Of a stretch of DNA of 6,678 bases, positions 1 to 5,603 are shown piece by piece; the stretch's first letter is position 1, and the number at the start of each line of letters is the position of its first letter. Position numbers and translations under genes: made by a program. The notes beneath the pieces are model-generated. The model was not told the origin of the DNA and did no database searches. It saw nothing but the letters and a program-made list of their open reading frames with translations. The stretch comes from Campylobacteraceae bacterium (GTDB taxonomy: Bacteria > Campylobacterota > Campylobacteria > Campylobacterales > Sulfurospirillaceae). The stretch is taken from the NCBI GenBank assembly GCA_027011025.1, contig JALVAU010000361.1, positions 1 to 6,678 on the forward strand, written 5' to 3'.

Positions 1-3
1 AAA

Positions 4-13
4 CCTTACCTTA
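4..13 (-). promoter_or_regulatory. Shine-Dalgarno-like sequence for a gene beginning just outside the window
   Basis: Read on the minus strand, the 27 bases after the gmk stop contain TAAGGTAAGG, two tandem AAGG cores, only three bases from the window edge. This fits a ribosome binding site for the next gene of the same operon, whose start codon would lie a few bases outside. In Campylobacter and Helicobacter the gene after gmk is tatA, as I recall, so tatA is the natural guess, but none of its coding sequence is visible here. No terminator hairpin is seen between gmk and this site. Confidence 0.45.
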
Positions 14-27
14 TGCAAAGTGTATAT

Positions 28-639
28 CTACTCTTGTGCCCAAGAGCCTATAAACTCCTCCGTGTTTATGGAAGATACTTTATGTTTCGAGGCATAAGCT
101 ATAGAGATTAAGCTCTCTAGTGTCTTCTCAAAATAGTCATTGATCAGTAGAAAATCATACTCTTTTACTCTAGTTATCTCTGAGATTGCATTATTTAATC
201 TCTTCTGTATAGATTCTAGGGAGTCGGTACCTCTTTTAACCAATCTATCTCTTAATACATTTTGGTTTGGAGTAGTGAGAAAAACAGAGGTTATGATATT
301 TCCAAATTTTTCTTTGGCTATTTTATGACCCTGAACATCTATGTCAAAAATCACTATTTTACCGGCATTTAACTCTTTTAATATCTGCTTTAGAGATGTG
401 CCGTAGTAATTATCATGTACTCTTGCCCACTCTAAGAAATTACCCTCTTCTATGCCTTTTTTAAATTCATCTTTACTTATAAAAAAGTAATCTTGCCCAT
501 CAGTTTCGCCGGCTCTTTTTTCTCTTGTGGTTGTTGAGATGGAAAAATATGTGTTTTCAACTCTCTTCATCATTTCATGCATCAATGAACTTTTTCCAGA
601 TCCACTAGGTCCAGATATAACTAAGATATTACCTTTCAT
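28..639 (-). CDS. gmk: Guanylate kinase
   Basis: This enzyme transfers phosphate from ATP to GMP to give GDP in the cytoplasm, the essential step feeding GTP and dGTP synthesis. The 203 residues match the normal bacterial length of about 205. The P-loop GPSGSGKS is at residues 10-17. The GMP-binding region follows as STTTRE (35-40), GETDGQDYFF (44-53), FLEWA (68-72) and YYGTS (78-82). FDIDVQG (98-104) is the usual central strand. The lid carries RLVKRGTDS (132-140) with its arginines, and a further conserved Arg lies in QKRL (145-148). The ATG overlaps the stop of the upstream acidic-protein gene as ATGA, and no good Shine-Dalgarno precedes it, so translation is probably coupled. The start is fixed by the P-loop sitting at the usual distance from the N terminus. 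Nothing looks damaged. Confidence 0.97.
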   Translation of the reverse strand: MKGNILVISGPSGSGKSSLMHEMMKRVENTYFSISTTTREKRAGETDGQDYFFISKDEFKKGIEEGNFLEWARVHDNYYGTSLKQILKELNAGKIVIFDIDVQGHKIAKEKFGNIITSVFLTTPNQNVLRDRLVKRGTDSLESIQKRLNNAISEITRVKEYDFLLINDYFEKTLESLISIAYASKHKVSSINTEEFIGSWAQE

Positions 640-1931
640 TCTTCATCTTCAAATGTTATAGAGATGTTTACCCGCAAACCTTTAAGTGCATCTTTCAACT
701 CGTCTTTGTTTAGGACATCTTTTACGCTATCTTTCATCTTGGTTTTTAGCTCTTCTTTTAACTCATCTATATCAACATTTTCCTTTTGAGATGAAGTAGT
801 TTCGCCAAATAGATCGTTTAAATCCTCCTCTAAAAGATCATCTATAGACTCTTTTTTACTACTAGGTATAACAGTATCTTTAGCTATATCCTCTTTTATG
901 TCTGTATTCATGTTGCTTTCTATCTCTCTTGATATGTTTTCTTCATCTATCTTCTCTATCTCTTTGAGTATCTCTTGAGGTTCTTCAAGCACTCCAAAAT
1001 CCTCACTTAAATCATCTATAACTTCACTCTCTTTAGATATATCATCTATTGTATTTTCTATGTTTTCCTCTTCTAGGATATCATCATCTTGCACATACTC
1101 TTCATCTTTAAGCAGCTCTTCTGGTTCAGACTCTTCTGCCACCTCTTCATCCAAGAGTTGTTTAACTTCATCAATATCCTCGCTATCTAGTATTGATGTG
1201 CTATTATCTTCATCTTTGCTATTAAGTTCTGTATCCAATTCATCTAAAGCATTTTCTATGTTTTCTTCTTCTAAAATATCAGAATTGAGCTCATCTTCAT
1301 CTGCCAAGTTATCTTTGATATCATCTTTTCGTGTATCATCTTCACTGCTAGAATCTGTATCTAACTCATCTAAAATATTTTCTATATTTTCTTCATGGAA
1401 TTCATCGATGTCTAATTCGTTACTTTGCTCTTTGTCTTCTAATTCTAAATCTTCTTCTATATTATCCAAAACATCGTCATCTGGCATAGGTAAATCTAAG
1501 CTACTCATATCATCTAAATCAAATGCCTCTATATTTTTTTCTTCAATGCCCTCTATGACATTTTCATTATCTTCATCGGTATCTTCTAGGTTGTTTTCTT
1601 TGTTCTCTTGTGTAGATAAATTGTCTATTTTTTTGAGTAAATCCATGAAGTCTGTGGGTAAAAATGGTTTTTGTAAAAAGTAATCTGCATATGATGGCTT
1701 TGGTAATGTTTTTGGGTATATATATATTATTTTGCCTAAATTTCCACTCTCTTTAAGTAGAAGTATAGAGTTTTCAGTTACCGCTTCATTATCTATTATC
1801 GTTATATCATAATTTCCATTTAGATCAAAATCGTCACTTTTAAATTCTTCTATTTCGCAACCATATTTTTGAGCACTAAGACCGACAAGTCTTGAGACTG
1901 CTGGATTATTGTTTATCAAAAGAAGACGCAT
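636..1931 (-). CDS. Highly acidic protein with degenerate N-terminal receiver-like domain
   Basis: Function unknown. Residues 1-102 resemble a response-regulator receiver domain: a first strand LLLINNNP (3-10) where the metal-binding acidic pair is replaced by Asn, a strand ending in IIDNE (45-49) with Asp47 at the phosphoacceptor position, and QKPF (87-90) with the conserved Lys88. Residues 101-300 are extremely acidic: by hand count 86 of 200 are Asp or Glu against 11 Lys or Arg. This part contains repeats of EENIENxLDELDT at 180-192 and 222-234, with a weaker copy at 288-299. The C terminus (about 385-431) is again more mixed, with a probable amphipathic helix and then LKGLRVNISITFED. No signal peptide or membrane segment is seen. 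The position between fliR and gmk matches Cj1178c (highly acidic protein), and the position before gmk matches HP0322 (poly E-rich protein), both from memory. The start is supported by AAGGAG (1937-1942) five bases upstream. It overlaps gmk by four bases. Confidence 0.88.
   Translation of the reverse strand: MRLLLINNNPAVSRLVGLSAQKYGCEIEEFKSDDFDLNGNYDITIIDNEAVTENSILLLKESGNLGKIIYIYPKTLPKPSYADYFLQKPFLPTDFMDLLKKIDNLSTQENKENNLEDTDEDNENVIEGIEEKNIEAFDLDDMSSLDLPMPDDDVLDNIEEDLELEDKEQSNELDIDEFHEENIENILDELDTDSSSEDDTRKDDIKDNLADEDELNSDILEEENIENALDELDTELNSKDEDNSTSILDSEDIDEVKQLLDEEVAEESEPEELLKDEEYVQDDDILEEENIENTIDDISKESEVIDDLSEDFGVLEEPQEILKEIEKIDEENISREIESNMNTDIKEDIAKDTVIPSSKKESIDDLLEEDLNDLFGETTSSQKENVDIDELKEELKTKMKDSVKDVLNKDELKDALKGLRVNISITFEDEE
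1231..1406 (-). repeat. Imperfect direct repeat inside the acidic-protein gene
   Basis: Positions 1231-1280 and 1357-1406 match at 39 of 50 bases by hand count, and at 34 of the first 40. The offset is 126 bases, exactly 42 codons, so the reading frame is kept. A third, weaker copy of the core lies at about 1051-1082, at an offset of 198 bases (66 codons). The copies encode the EENIENxLDELDT motif. This looks like in-frame duplication within a low-complexity acidic segment. Confidence 0.7.
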
Positions 1932-1962
1932 TTTTACTCCTTAATACGATTTACTAGTGTAC

Positions 1963-1973
1963 ATTGTAATATA
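1963..1973 (-). promoter_or_regulatory. Possible weak sigma-70 -10 element before the acidic-protein gene
   Basis: The 68-base gap between fliR and the acidic-protein gene is long for this operon. On the minus strand it holds TACAAT (1963-1968), five of six matches to TATAAT, overlapping TATATT (1968-1973). A start about seven bases further on would give a leader of roughly 25 bases containing the AAGGAG at 1937-1942. No -35 box is evident. I see no FliA-type (TAAA, 15 bases, GCCGATAA) or sigma-54 type (GG, 10 bases, GC) site. In AT-rich DNA such hexamers are common by chance. Confidence 0.3.
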
Positions 1974-1999
1974 ATCTAAATTACGATTGCATTAAAGTT

Positions 2000-2770
2000 T
2001 TATTGTAACAAAATAAAAAGGTGCTCTAATGCTTGCATAAACTCCTTTTGGAATACAAACATTATCGAAGCCAAGCTTGTAATCAGCACAACAAATCCTA
2101 CCATTATCTTGATAGGAAAGCCAACAACAAGAAGGTTAAATTGAGGCATAGTTTTCATCAACATCCCAAACACCAAATCAGCAAGCATGGATAGTCCTAT
2201 GATGGGGAAAGATAAGATGAAGCCATAGATAAATATACTTGCAGTTGCCTTTAAAAGATAATTCCATAGGCTGCCACCGGGATAGAAATCTCCTAAAGGC
2301 AATATATGGAGTGATTTGGCTAGAAAGATAAGCATCAAATGGTGAGCATTAAGACTTAGGATAACCATCAAGCCGATTAGACTAAATATTTGAGACATTA
2401 TGGGAGAAGATATGTGTGATTGTGGGTCTATAACATTTGCCATGGTGAAACCCATAACAAAAGATATTTGCATACCTGCCATTTGAAGCATAGCAAATAT
2501 GAGATTTAAGATCAAACCAGCAATCAAACCCAAAAAAAGCTCACTAGTTATAGCTAAAGATATAGTAGCGATATTTAACTCTATATTTGGAAGAGATGCC
2601 ATTGGATACAGAAAAAGAACTAAAAACAGAGCAAAAGCCGTCTTGATACTTACGGGGATTGACATATGAGAGAAGAAAGGAAAAAAAGCAAATAGACCAG
2701 ATATTCTAGCAAATAAAAGTAGAAATAGAATTACATGATTTTGTCCAAGAAATTCTATAATTGTCTGCAT
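2000..2770 (-). CDS. fliR: Flagellar biosynthetic protein FliR
   Basis: FliR is an inner-membrane subunit of the FliPQR export gate of the flagellar type III secretion apparatus. The 256 residues are the normal family length. The N-terminal FARISGLFAFFPFF (20-33), the Pro and Lys of SIPVSIKTA (37-45), Glu77 with the glycine-rich ELFLGLIAGL (77-86), the polar stretch around MGFTMANVIDPQS (106-118), MPQFN (208-212) and GFPIKIMVG (217-225) all fit FliR. About six hydrophobic segments are visible, roughly 10-30, 39-57, 70-98, 126-150, 172-205 and 217-240. The gene starts seven bases after the ABC ATPase stop, and its Shine-Dalgarno (GAGGAA on the minus strand, 2773-2778) touches that stop codon, which points to coupled translation. 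No other flagellar gene is in the window. A type III secretion homologue (SctT) is the alternative family, but the length and the context known from Campylobacter favour FliR. Confidence 0.95.
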   Translation of the reverse strand: MQTIIEFLGQNHVILFLLLFARISGLFAFFPFFSHMSIPVSIKTAFALFLVLFLYPMASLPNIELNIATISLAITSELFLGLIAGLILNLIFAMLQMAGMQISFVMGFTMANVIDPQSHISSPIMSQIFSLIGLMVILSLNAHHLMLIFLAKSLHILPLGDFYPGGSLWNYLLKATASIFIYGFILSFPIIGLSMLADLVFGMLMKTMPQFNLLVVGFPIKIMVGFVVLITSLASIMFVFQKEFMQALEHLFILLQ

Positions 2771-2777
2771 AGTTCCT

Positions 2778-3413
2778 CTATATAAGCCCTTTTAAGCTTA
2801 AATTCTTACTATATTTGCACCTCTTTGCCAATGATTTTTCATGAGTTACCAAAAAAAGCACCCCTTTTACCTCTTTGATGTATTCAAAAAGTATATCCAT
2901 CACCTCGTTTGCTGTTTTCTCATCTAAATTTCCTGTTGGTTCATCTGCAAATATAATCTTTGGTTTTTTTGTCAATACCCTTGCTATCGAGACTCTTTGT
3001 TGTTGTCCGCCTGAAAGCTCTCCTATCTTTTGTTTCATCACTTTTTGAATTTTGAATTTTTCTAGCAACTCTTGGTCTATACTGTTTTTTGTTAAAATTG
3101 TTGCTAGTTCTATATTTTCATAGGCACTAAGTCCTCTAAAAAGATAGTGTGCTTGAAAGATAATTCCTATCTTCTCTCGTCTTATTTTTATCAGCTCTTT
3201 TTGGCTTAAAGAGTATATGTCTTCTCCAAAGAGTTGTACACTTCCGCTATTTGGTTTGAGCATTGTTGAGCATATATGCATAAGAGTTGATTTTCCGCTA
3301 CCGCTTACTCCTGTGATAGACATAGAGTCGCTTTTGCCTAGTGAAAAATTTATATCGTTAAAAAGTGGATAGTCAAAAGAGTGAGAAACATCTCTTGTCT
3401 CTATAAGGGGCAT
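2778..3413 (-). CDS. ABC transporter ATP-binding protein, LolD/MacB-like, no adjacent permease
   Basis: This is a cytoplasmic ATPase subunit of an ABC system of the LolD/MacB/FtsE type, whose partners are usually FtsX-like permeases. All catalytic motifs are present: Walker A GVSGSGKST (35-43), Q-loop IIFQ (84-87, Gln87), signature LSGGQQQR (133-140), Walker B IIFADEPTGNLD (153-164, Asp157 and Glu158) and the H-loop VTHE (189-192, His191). At 211 residues it is a bare single nucleotide-binding domain, slightly short of typical LolD. No permease or periplasmic protein is encoded on either side, so the substrate cannot be read from context. Cj1180c holds the same place in C. jejuni, from memory. 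The start is supported by AAGGA (minus strand, 3420-3424) six bases upstream, inside a palindrome. FtsE is an alternative but no ftsX is present. Confidence 0.93.
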   Translation of the reverse strand: MPLIETRDVSHSFDYPLFNDINFSLGKSDSMSITGVSGSGKSTLMHICSTMLKPNSGSVQLFGEDIYSLSQKELIKIRREKIGIIFQAHYLFRGLSAYENIELATILTKNSIDQELLEKFKIQKVMKQKIGELSGGQQQRVSIARVLTKKPKIIFADEPTGNLDEKTANEVMDILFEYIKEVKGVLFLVTHEKSLAKRCKYSKNLSLKGLI

Positions 3414-3418
3414 TTTAA

Positions 3419-3433
3419 ATCCTTTTAAAGGAT
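3419..3433. repeat. Perfect 15-base palindrome over the ABC ATPase ribosome binding site
   Basis: ATCCTTT, one central base, then AAAGGAT forms a perfect inverted repeat. On the minus strand its second half contains the AAGGA ribosome binding site of the ABC ATPase gene. As RNA the first half could pair with the binding site, for example ATCC with GGAT around a seven-base loop. The helix would be short and weak, so any effect on translation is inference. Confidence 0.55.
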
Positions 3434-3438
3434 AGGAA

Positions 3439-3462
3439 ATGTGGAGCGATAAAGCTCCACAT
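3439..3462 (-). terminator. Hairpin between tsf and the ABC ATPase gene, possible partial terminator
   Basis: On the minus strand ATGTGGAGC, a six-base loop and GCTCCACAT form a perfect nine-base-pair stem just after the tsf stop. This is the strongest simple hairpin I found. The following bases are TTTCCTATCCTTTT, so the U-tract is broken. It may be a leaky terminator or a processing or stability element that lets S2 and EF-Ts be made in excess over the ABC ATPase and FliR. Because its stem is symmetric it could also fold on the other strand, but no plus-strand gene ends here. Confidence 0.6.
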
Positions 3463-3474
3463 GTAGAATGAAAA

Positions 3475-4542
3475 TTATTTTAATTGCTCTGCAACTTCAC
3501 TTGCAAAATCACAACCTTTTTTCTCTAAACCTTCTCCTAGTTCAAATCTTACATAATCTACAAGTTCGATTTTACCACCAAACTCTTTAGATTTTTCTTC
3601 TATAACTTGCTCTACCGTTTTTTTGTCATCCATAACATAAAACTGACTAAGAAGTGTAAATTGTTGATCTAGCTGAGTGTTGTCAGCTATAAATCTAGCG
3701 ATTTGTCCCGGAATTATTCTATCCCAAATTTTTTCAGGCTTGTTTTGAGCCTTCAATTCTGCCTCAATATCTTTTTTTGCTTGTTCCATCACTTCGTCTG
3801 TGAGTTGAAGCATACTTCCGTAAAGTGGAACTTTTTTAAGGGGTTTTTTAAGTCTTGCTAACTCTTCATTGTGCTTTTGGATATCAGCTTTTAAAGCTAC
3901 AGTCTCTTTTTCTATAAAATCAGGATCAAGCTCTTTGTAACTTAAATAGTTAGGTTTCATCGCTGCTGCATGCATACAAAGTTGTCTGATAAACTCTGCA
4001 CTTTTGCTAGCAACTTCTTCATTTTCACATTTAGCTGCTATCAAAACACCAACTCTTCCGTTTGAGTGAGCATAGCCATTTACTACGCCATTTTCACCAG
4101 CTTTTAGAGTCACAAATCTTCTAAGTACAAGATTTTCACCAATCTTTGCTATATGAGAGTTAAAATACTCTTCAAATTTTGTACCGTCTATCGTTGTGCT
4201 CATCAATTCTTCAACATCTTTAGCGCTACTATTCATGATGTGTGTTGTTGTATTTTTGGTAAAGTTGATAAAGTTTTCATTTTTGGCAACAAAATCTGTT
4301 TCAGAATTTATCTCACTGATAGTTGCTTCTTTGTGGTTTGGATTTACCTCTACACTTACCAAGCCTTCACTTGCAAGTCTATCAGATTTTTTAGCTGCTT
4401 TTCCAAGACCCTTTTCTCTTAAAATATCTACCGCTTTATCGATATCACCTTCAGTCTCACTTAGTGCTTTTTTACAATCCATCATACCAGCACCGGTCAT
4501 CTCTCTTAACTGTTTTACCATTTGTGCACTTATAACTGCCAT
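3475..4542 (-). CDS. tsf: Translation elongation factor Ts
   Basis: EF-Ts is the cytoplasmic nucleotide exchange factor that releases GDP from EF-Tu. The N-terminal UBA-like domain is clear: VKQLREMTGAGMMDCKKAL (9-27), then DIDKAVDILREKG (33-45). The EF-Tu contact motif TDFVAKN is at 82-88. Dimerisation-domain features follow, including HAAAMKPNYLS (191-201) and KPEKIWDRII (268-277). At 355 residues it is about 70 longer than the E. coli protein (283), with extra sequence mainly between 212 and 268. Lengths near 355 are usual in Campylobacterota, as I recall. Its ATG shares one base with the rpsB stop (TAATG), and GAGGA (minus strand, 4549-4553) inside the end of rpsB is six bases upstream, so the two are cotranscribed and probably coupled. 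The start is firm because the [13 protein letters not shown] opening is typical. Confidence 0.98.
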   Translation of the reverse strand: MAVISAQMVKQLREMTGAGMMDCKKALSETEGDIDKAVDILREKGLGKAAKKSDRLASEGLVSVEVNPNHKEATISEINSETDFVAKNENFINFTKNTTTHIMNSSAKDVEELMSTTIDGTKFEEYFNSHIAKIGENLVLRRFVTLKAGENGVVNGYAHSNGRVGVLIAAKCENEEVASKSAEFIRQLCMHAAAMKPNYLSYKELDPDFIEKETVALKADIQKHNEELARLKKPLKKVPLYGSMLQLTDEVMEQAKKDIEAELKAQNKPEKIWDRIIPGQIARFIADNTQLDQQFTLLSQFYVMDDKKTVEQVIEEKSKEFGGKIELVDYVRFELGEGLEKKGCDFASEVAEQLK

Positions 4543-5375
4543 TATTTTTCCTCTGTGTCTTCTTGTGATTTTGCAACTTTTTCAGTTACAGCTTCGCTAA
4601 CCAATGTTTCATCACCAACAGCTTCTTCTATAACTTCAGATTTTTCTTCTTCGCTGATTTCTTGGGCTTGTGCTTCTTCTTCCGCTGCATCTTGTTCTCT
4701 TATCTCTTTTCCTTCATTCATAGCTTCTGCCATCTCTTTGCAGAAAAGTCTAACAGAACGAATAGCATCATCATTACCAGGAATTGGCAAATCTACGAGA
4801 TCAGGATCACAGTTTGTATCAAGTGGTGCTATAACTTTTATGCCGAGTCTTCTAGCTTCTTGAACAGCGATTTTTTCTTTTACAGTGTCGATTACAAAAA
4901 TCATATCAGGGATCTTTTTCATCTCTCTGATGCCGCCTAGATAATCCAAAAGCTTAGCTTTCTTTCTCTTTAGCATCAATGCTTCTTTTTTTGTTAAAAG
5001 TTCAATCTGTCCATCTTCTTCCATCTTTTCAATGATGTCTAGTTTTCTGATTGATTGTTTGATTGTTTGATAGTTAGTAAGCATTCCGCCTAACCATCTA
5101 TGGTTCACATATGGCATACCACATTTTTCGGCATACTCTTTTACTGCTTGGCTTGCTTGCTTTTTAGTACCGACAAATAACATTGTCTGTCCCTCAGTCG
5201 CAGCATCTTTTACTACATTATAAGTGTATCTGAAAAAACGAAGTGTTTTTTGTAGATCTATAATATAGATATTTTTTCTCTCACCAAAGATATATTTTTT
5301 CATCTTTGGATTCCATCTTCTAGTTTGGTGTCCGAAGTGTACACCACACTCCAACAAGTCTTTCATGGCTACCAT
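4542..5375 (-). CDS. rpsB: 30S ribosomal protein S2 with acidic C-terminal tail
   Basis: S2 binds late to the 30S subunit, near S1. Family features are plain: [20 protein letters not shown] (4-23), IYIIDLQKT (36-44), FVGTKKQA (67-74), [13 protein letters not shown] (89-101), PDMIFVID (156-163) and [15 protein letters not shown] (178-192) followed by PGNDDA (199-204). At 277 residues it is longer than E. coli S2 (241). The extra length is a low-complexity acidic tail from about 222 to 277, rich in Glu with some Ala and Val. Two ATG codons are close together (5375 and 5366). The first is preferred because AAGGAG (minus strand, 5382-5387) is six bases upstream and other Campylobacterota S2 proteins begin MV-x-MKDLLE, as I recall. 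It is the first gene of the operon and is preceded by a structured leader. Confidence 0.98.
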   Translation of the reverse strand: MVAMKDLLECGVHFGHQTRRWNPKMKKYIFGERKNIYIIDLQKTLRFFRYTYNVVKDAATEGQTMLFVGTKKQASQAVKEYAEKCGMPYVNHRWLGGMLTNYQTIKQSIRKLDIIEKMEEDGQIELLTKKEALMLKRKKAKLLDYLGGIREMKKIPDMIFVIDTVKEKIAVQEARRLGIKVIAPLDTNCDPDLVDLPIPGNDDAIRSVRLFCKEMAEAMNEGKEIREQDAAEEEAQAQEISEEEKSEVIEEAVGDETLVSEAVTEKVAKSQEDTEEK

Positions 5376-5381
5376 GAAGCT

Positions 5382-5387
5382 CTCCTT
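5382..5387 (-). promoter_or_regulatory. Ribosome binding site deciding the rpsB start
   Basis: AAGGAG on the minus strand lies six bases before the ATG at 5375 and fifteen before the alternative in-frame ATG at 5366, so it selects the first. Confidence 0.85.
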
Positions 5388-5410
5388 ATGTTAATTTTTG
5401 GTTTAGCCTC

Positions 5411-5456
5411 CATGCCCATCAACAGTTTTACCTGCAACCTTTAAAGGATTGGCATG
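5411..5456 (-). promoter_or_regulatory. Structured leader of rpsB, candidate autoregulatory element
   Basis: On the minus strand CATGCC (5451-5456) pairs with GGCATG (5411-5416). The helix can continue past an A-G mismatch with AUC/GAU. Inside, GCAG and CUGU can close a six-base loop, next to the palindrome CCTTTAAAGG (5438-5447). The element lies between the -10 box and the ribosome binding site, within a leader of about 98 bases. S2 is known to repress its own mRNA in gammaproteobacteria through an rpsB leader, so a comparable role is plausible, but I do not recognise this fold as a named motif. The pairing was done by hand. Confidence 0.5.
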
Positions 5457-5479
5457 TGTGAGATATTAAACGAAGGGCA

Positions 5480-5485
5480 ATTATA
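5480..5485 (-). promoter_or_regulatory. Promoter -10 box of the rpsB operon
   Basis: The minus strand carries a perfect TATAAT preceded by TTTTTTG and an AT-rich stretch, with no TTGACA-like -35 box at 17 bases. A T-rich tract in place of a -35 box is characteristic of housekeeping promoters in Campylobacter. A transcript starting about seven bases downstream, near 5473, would give a leader of about 98 bases. This probably drives rpsB, tsf and, by readthrough, the rest of the run. Confidence 0.75.
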
Positions 5486-5558
5486 CAAAAAATTTATTTA
5501 AATTATGCTTCAAAATGCAAATCCTTGAAGTGTTCTTAAGAGAATTTTAGTTAAATTT

Positions 5559-5567
5559 TGCTAAAGT
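5559..5567 (+). promoter_or_regulatory. Possible extended -10 element for the divergent PAS-GGDEF gene
   Basis: TGCTAAAGT fits an extended -10 (TGn followed by TAAAGT, four of six matches to TATAAT) and is preceded by an AT-rich stretch. It lies 36 bases before the ATG at 5604. An alternative is TATGCT at 5504-5509. The rest of 5486-5603 shows no other feature I can support. Confidence 0.3.
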
Positions 5568-5603
5568 GTCAGAGTTTAGTTTGAAAAAGGGATTGCTTGG
5601 GTA

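Noticed and set aside
140..328. Plus-strand frame of 62 codons opposite gmk
   Set aside because: It is antisense to well-conserved guanylate kinase motifs, and no family is recognisable.
1051..1406. Possible CRISPR-like or tandem repeat array
   Set aside because: The copies are imperfect, unevenly spaced and in frame with a coding sequence, so they are protein repeats.
1060..1683. Plus-strand open frame of 207 codons, very rich in Ser
   Set aside because: It is the antisense of the acidic-protein gene: Asp and Glu codons read backwards give Ser and Phe codons and few stops. The minus-strand frame has a ribosome binding site, operon context and a receiver-like fold.
1932..1999. Flagellar sigma factor (FliA or sigma-54) promoter downstream of fliR
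   Set aside because: Neither consensus is present; only weak sigma-70-like hexamers were found.
4153..4940. Overlapping plus-strand open frames opposite tsf and rpsB
   Set aside because: They lie wholly opposite two strongly conserved translation genes and have no recognisable protein features.
5486..5603. Search for a small gene or RNA in the divergent intergenic region
   Set aside because: Only AT-rich sequence and possible promoter hexamers were seen; there is no tRNA-like fold or frame with a ribosome binding site.
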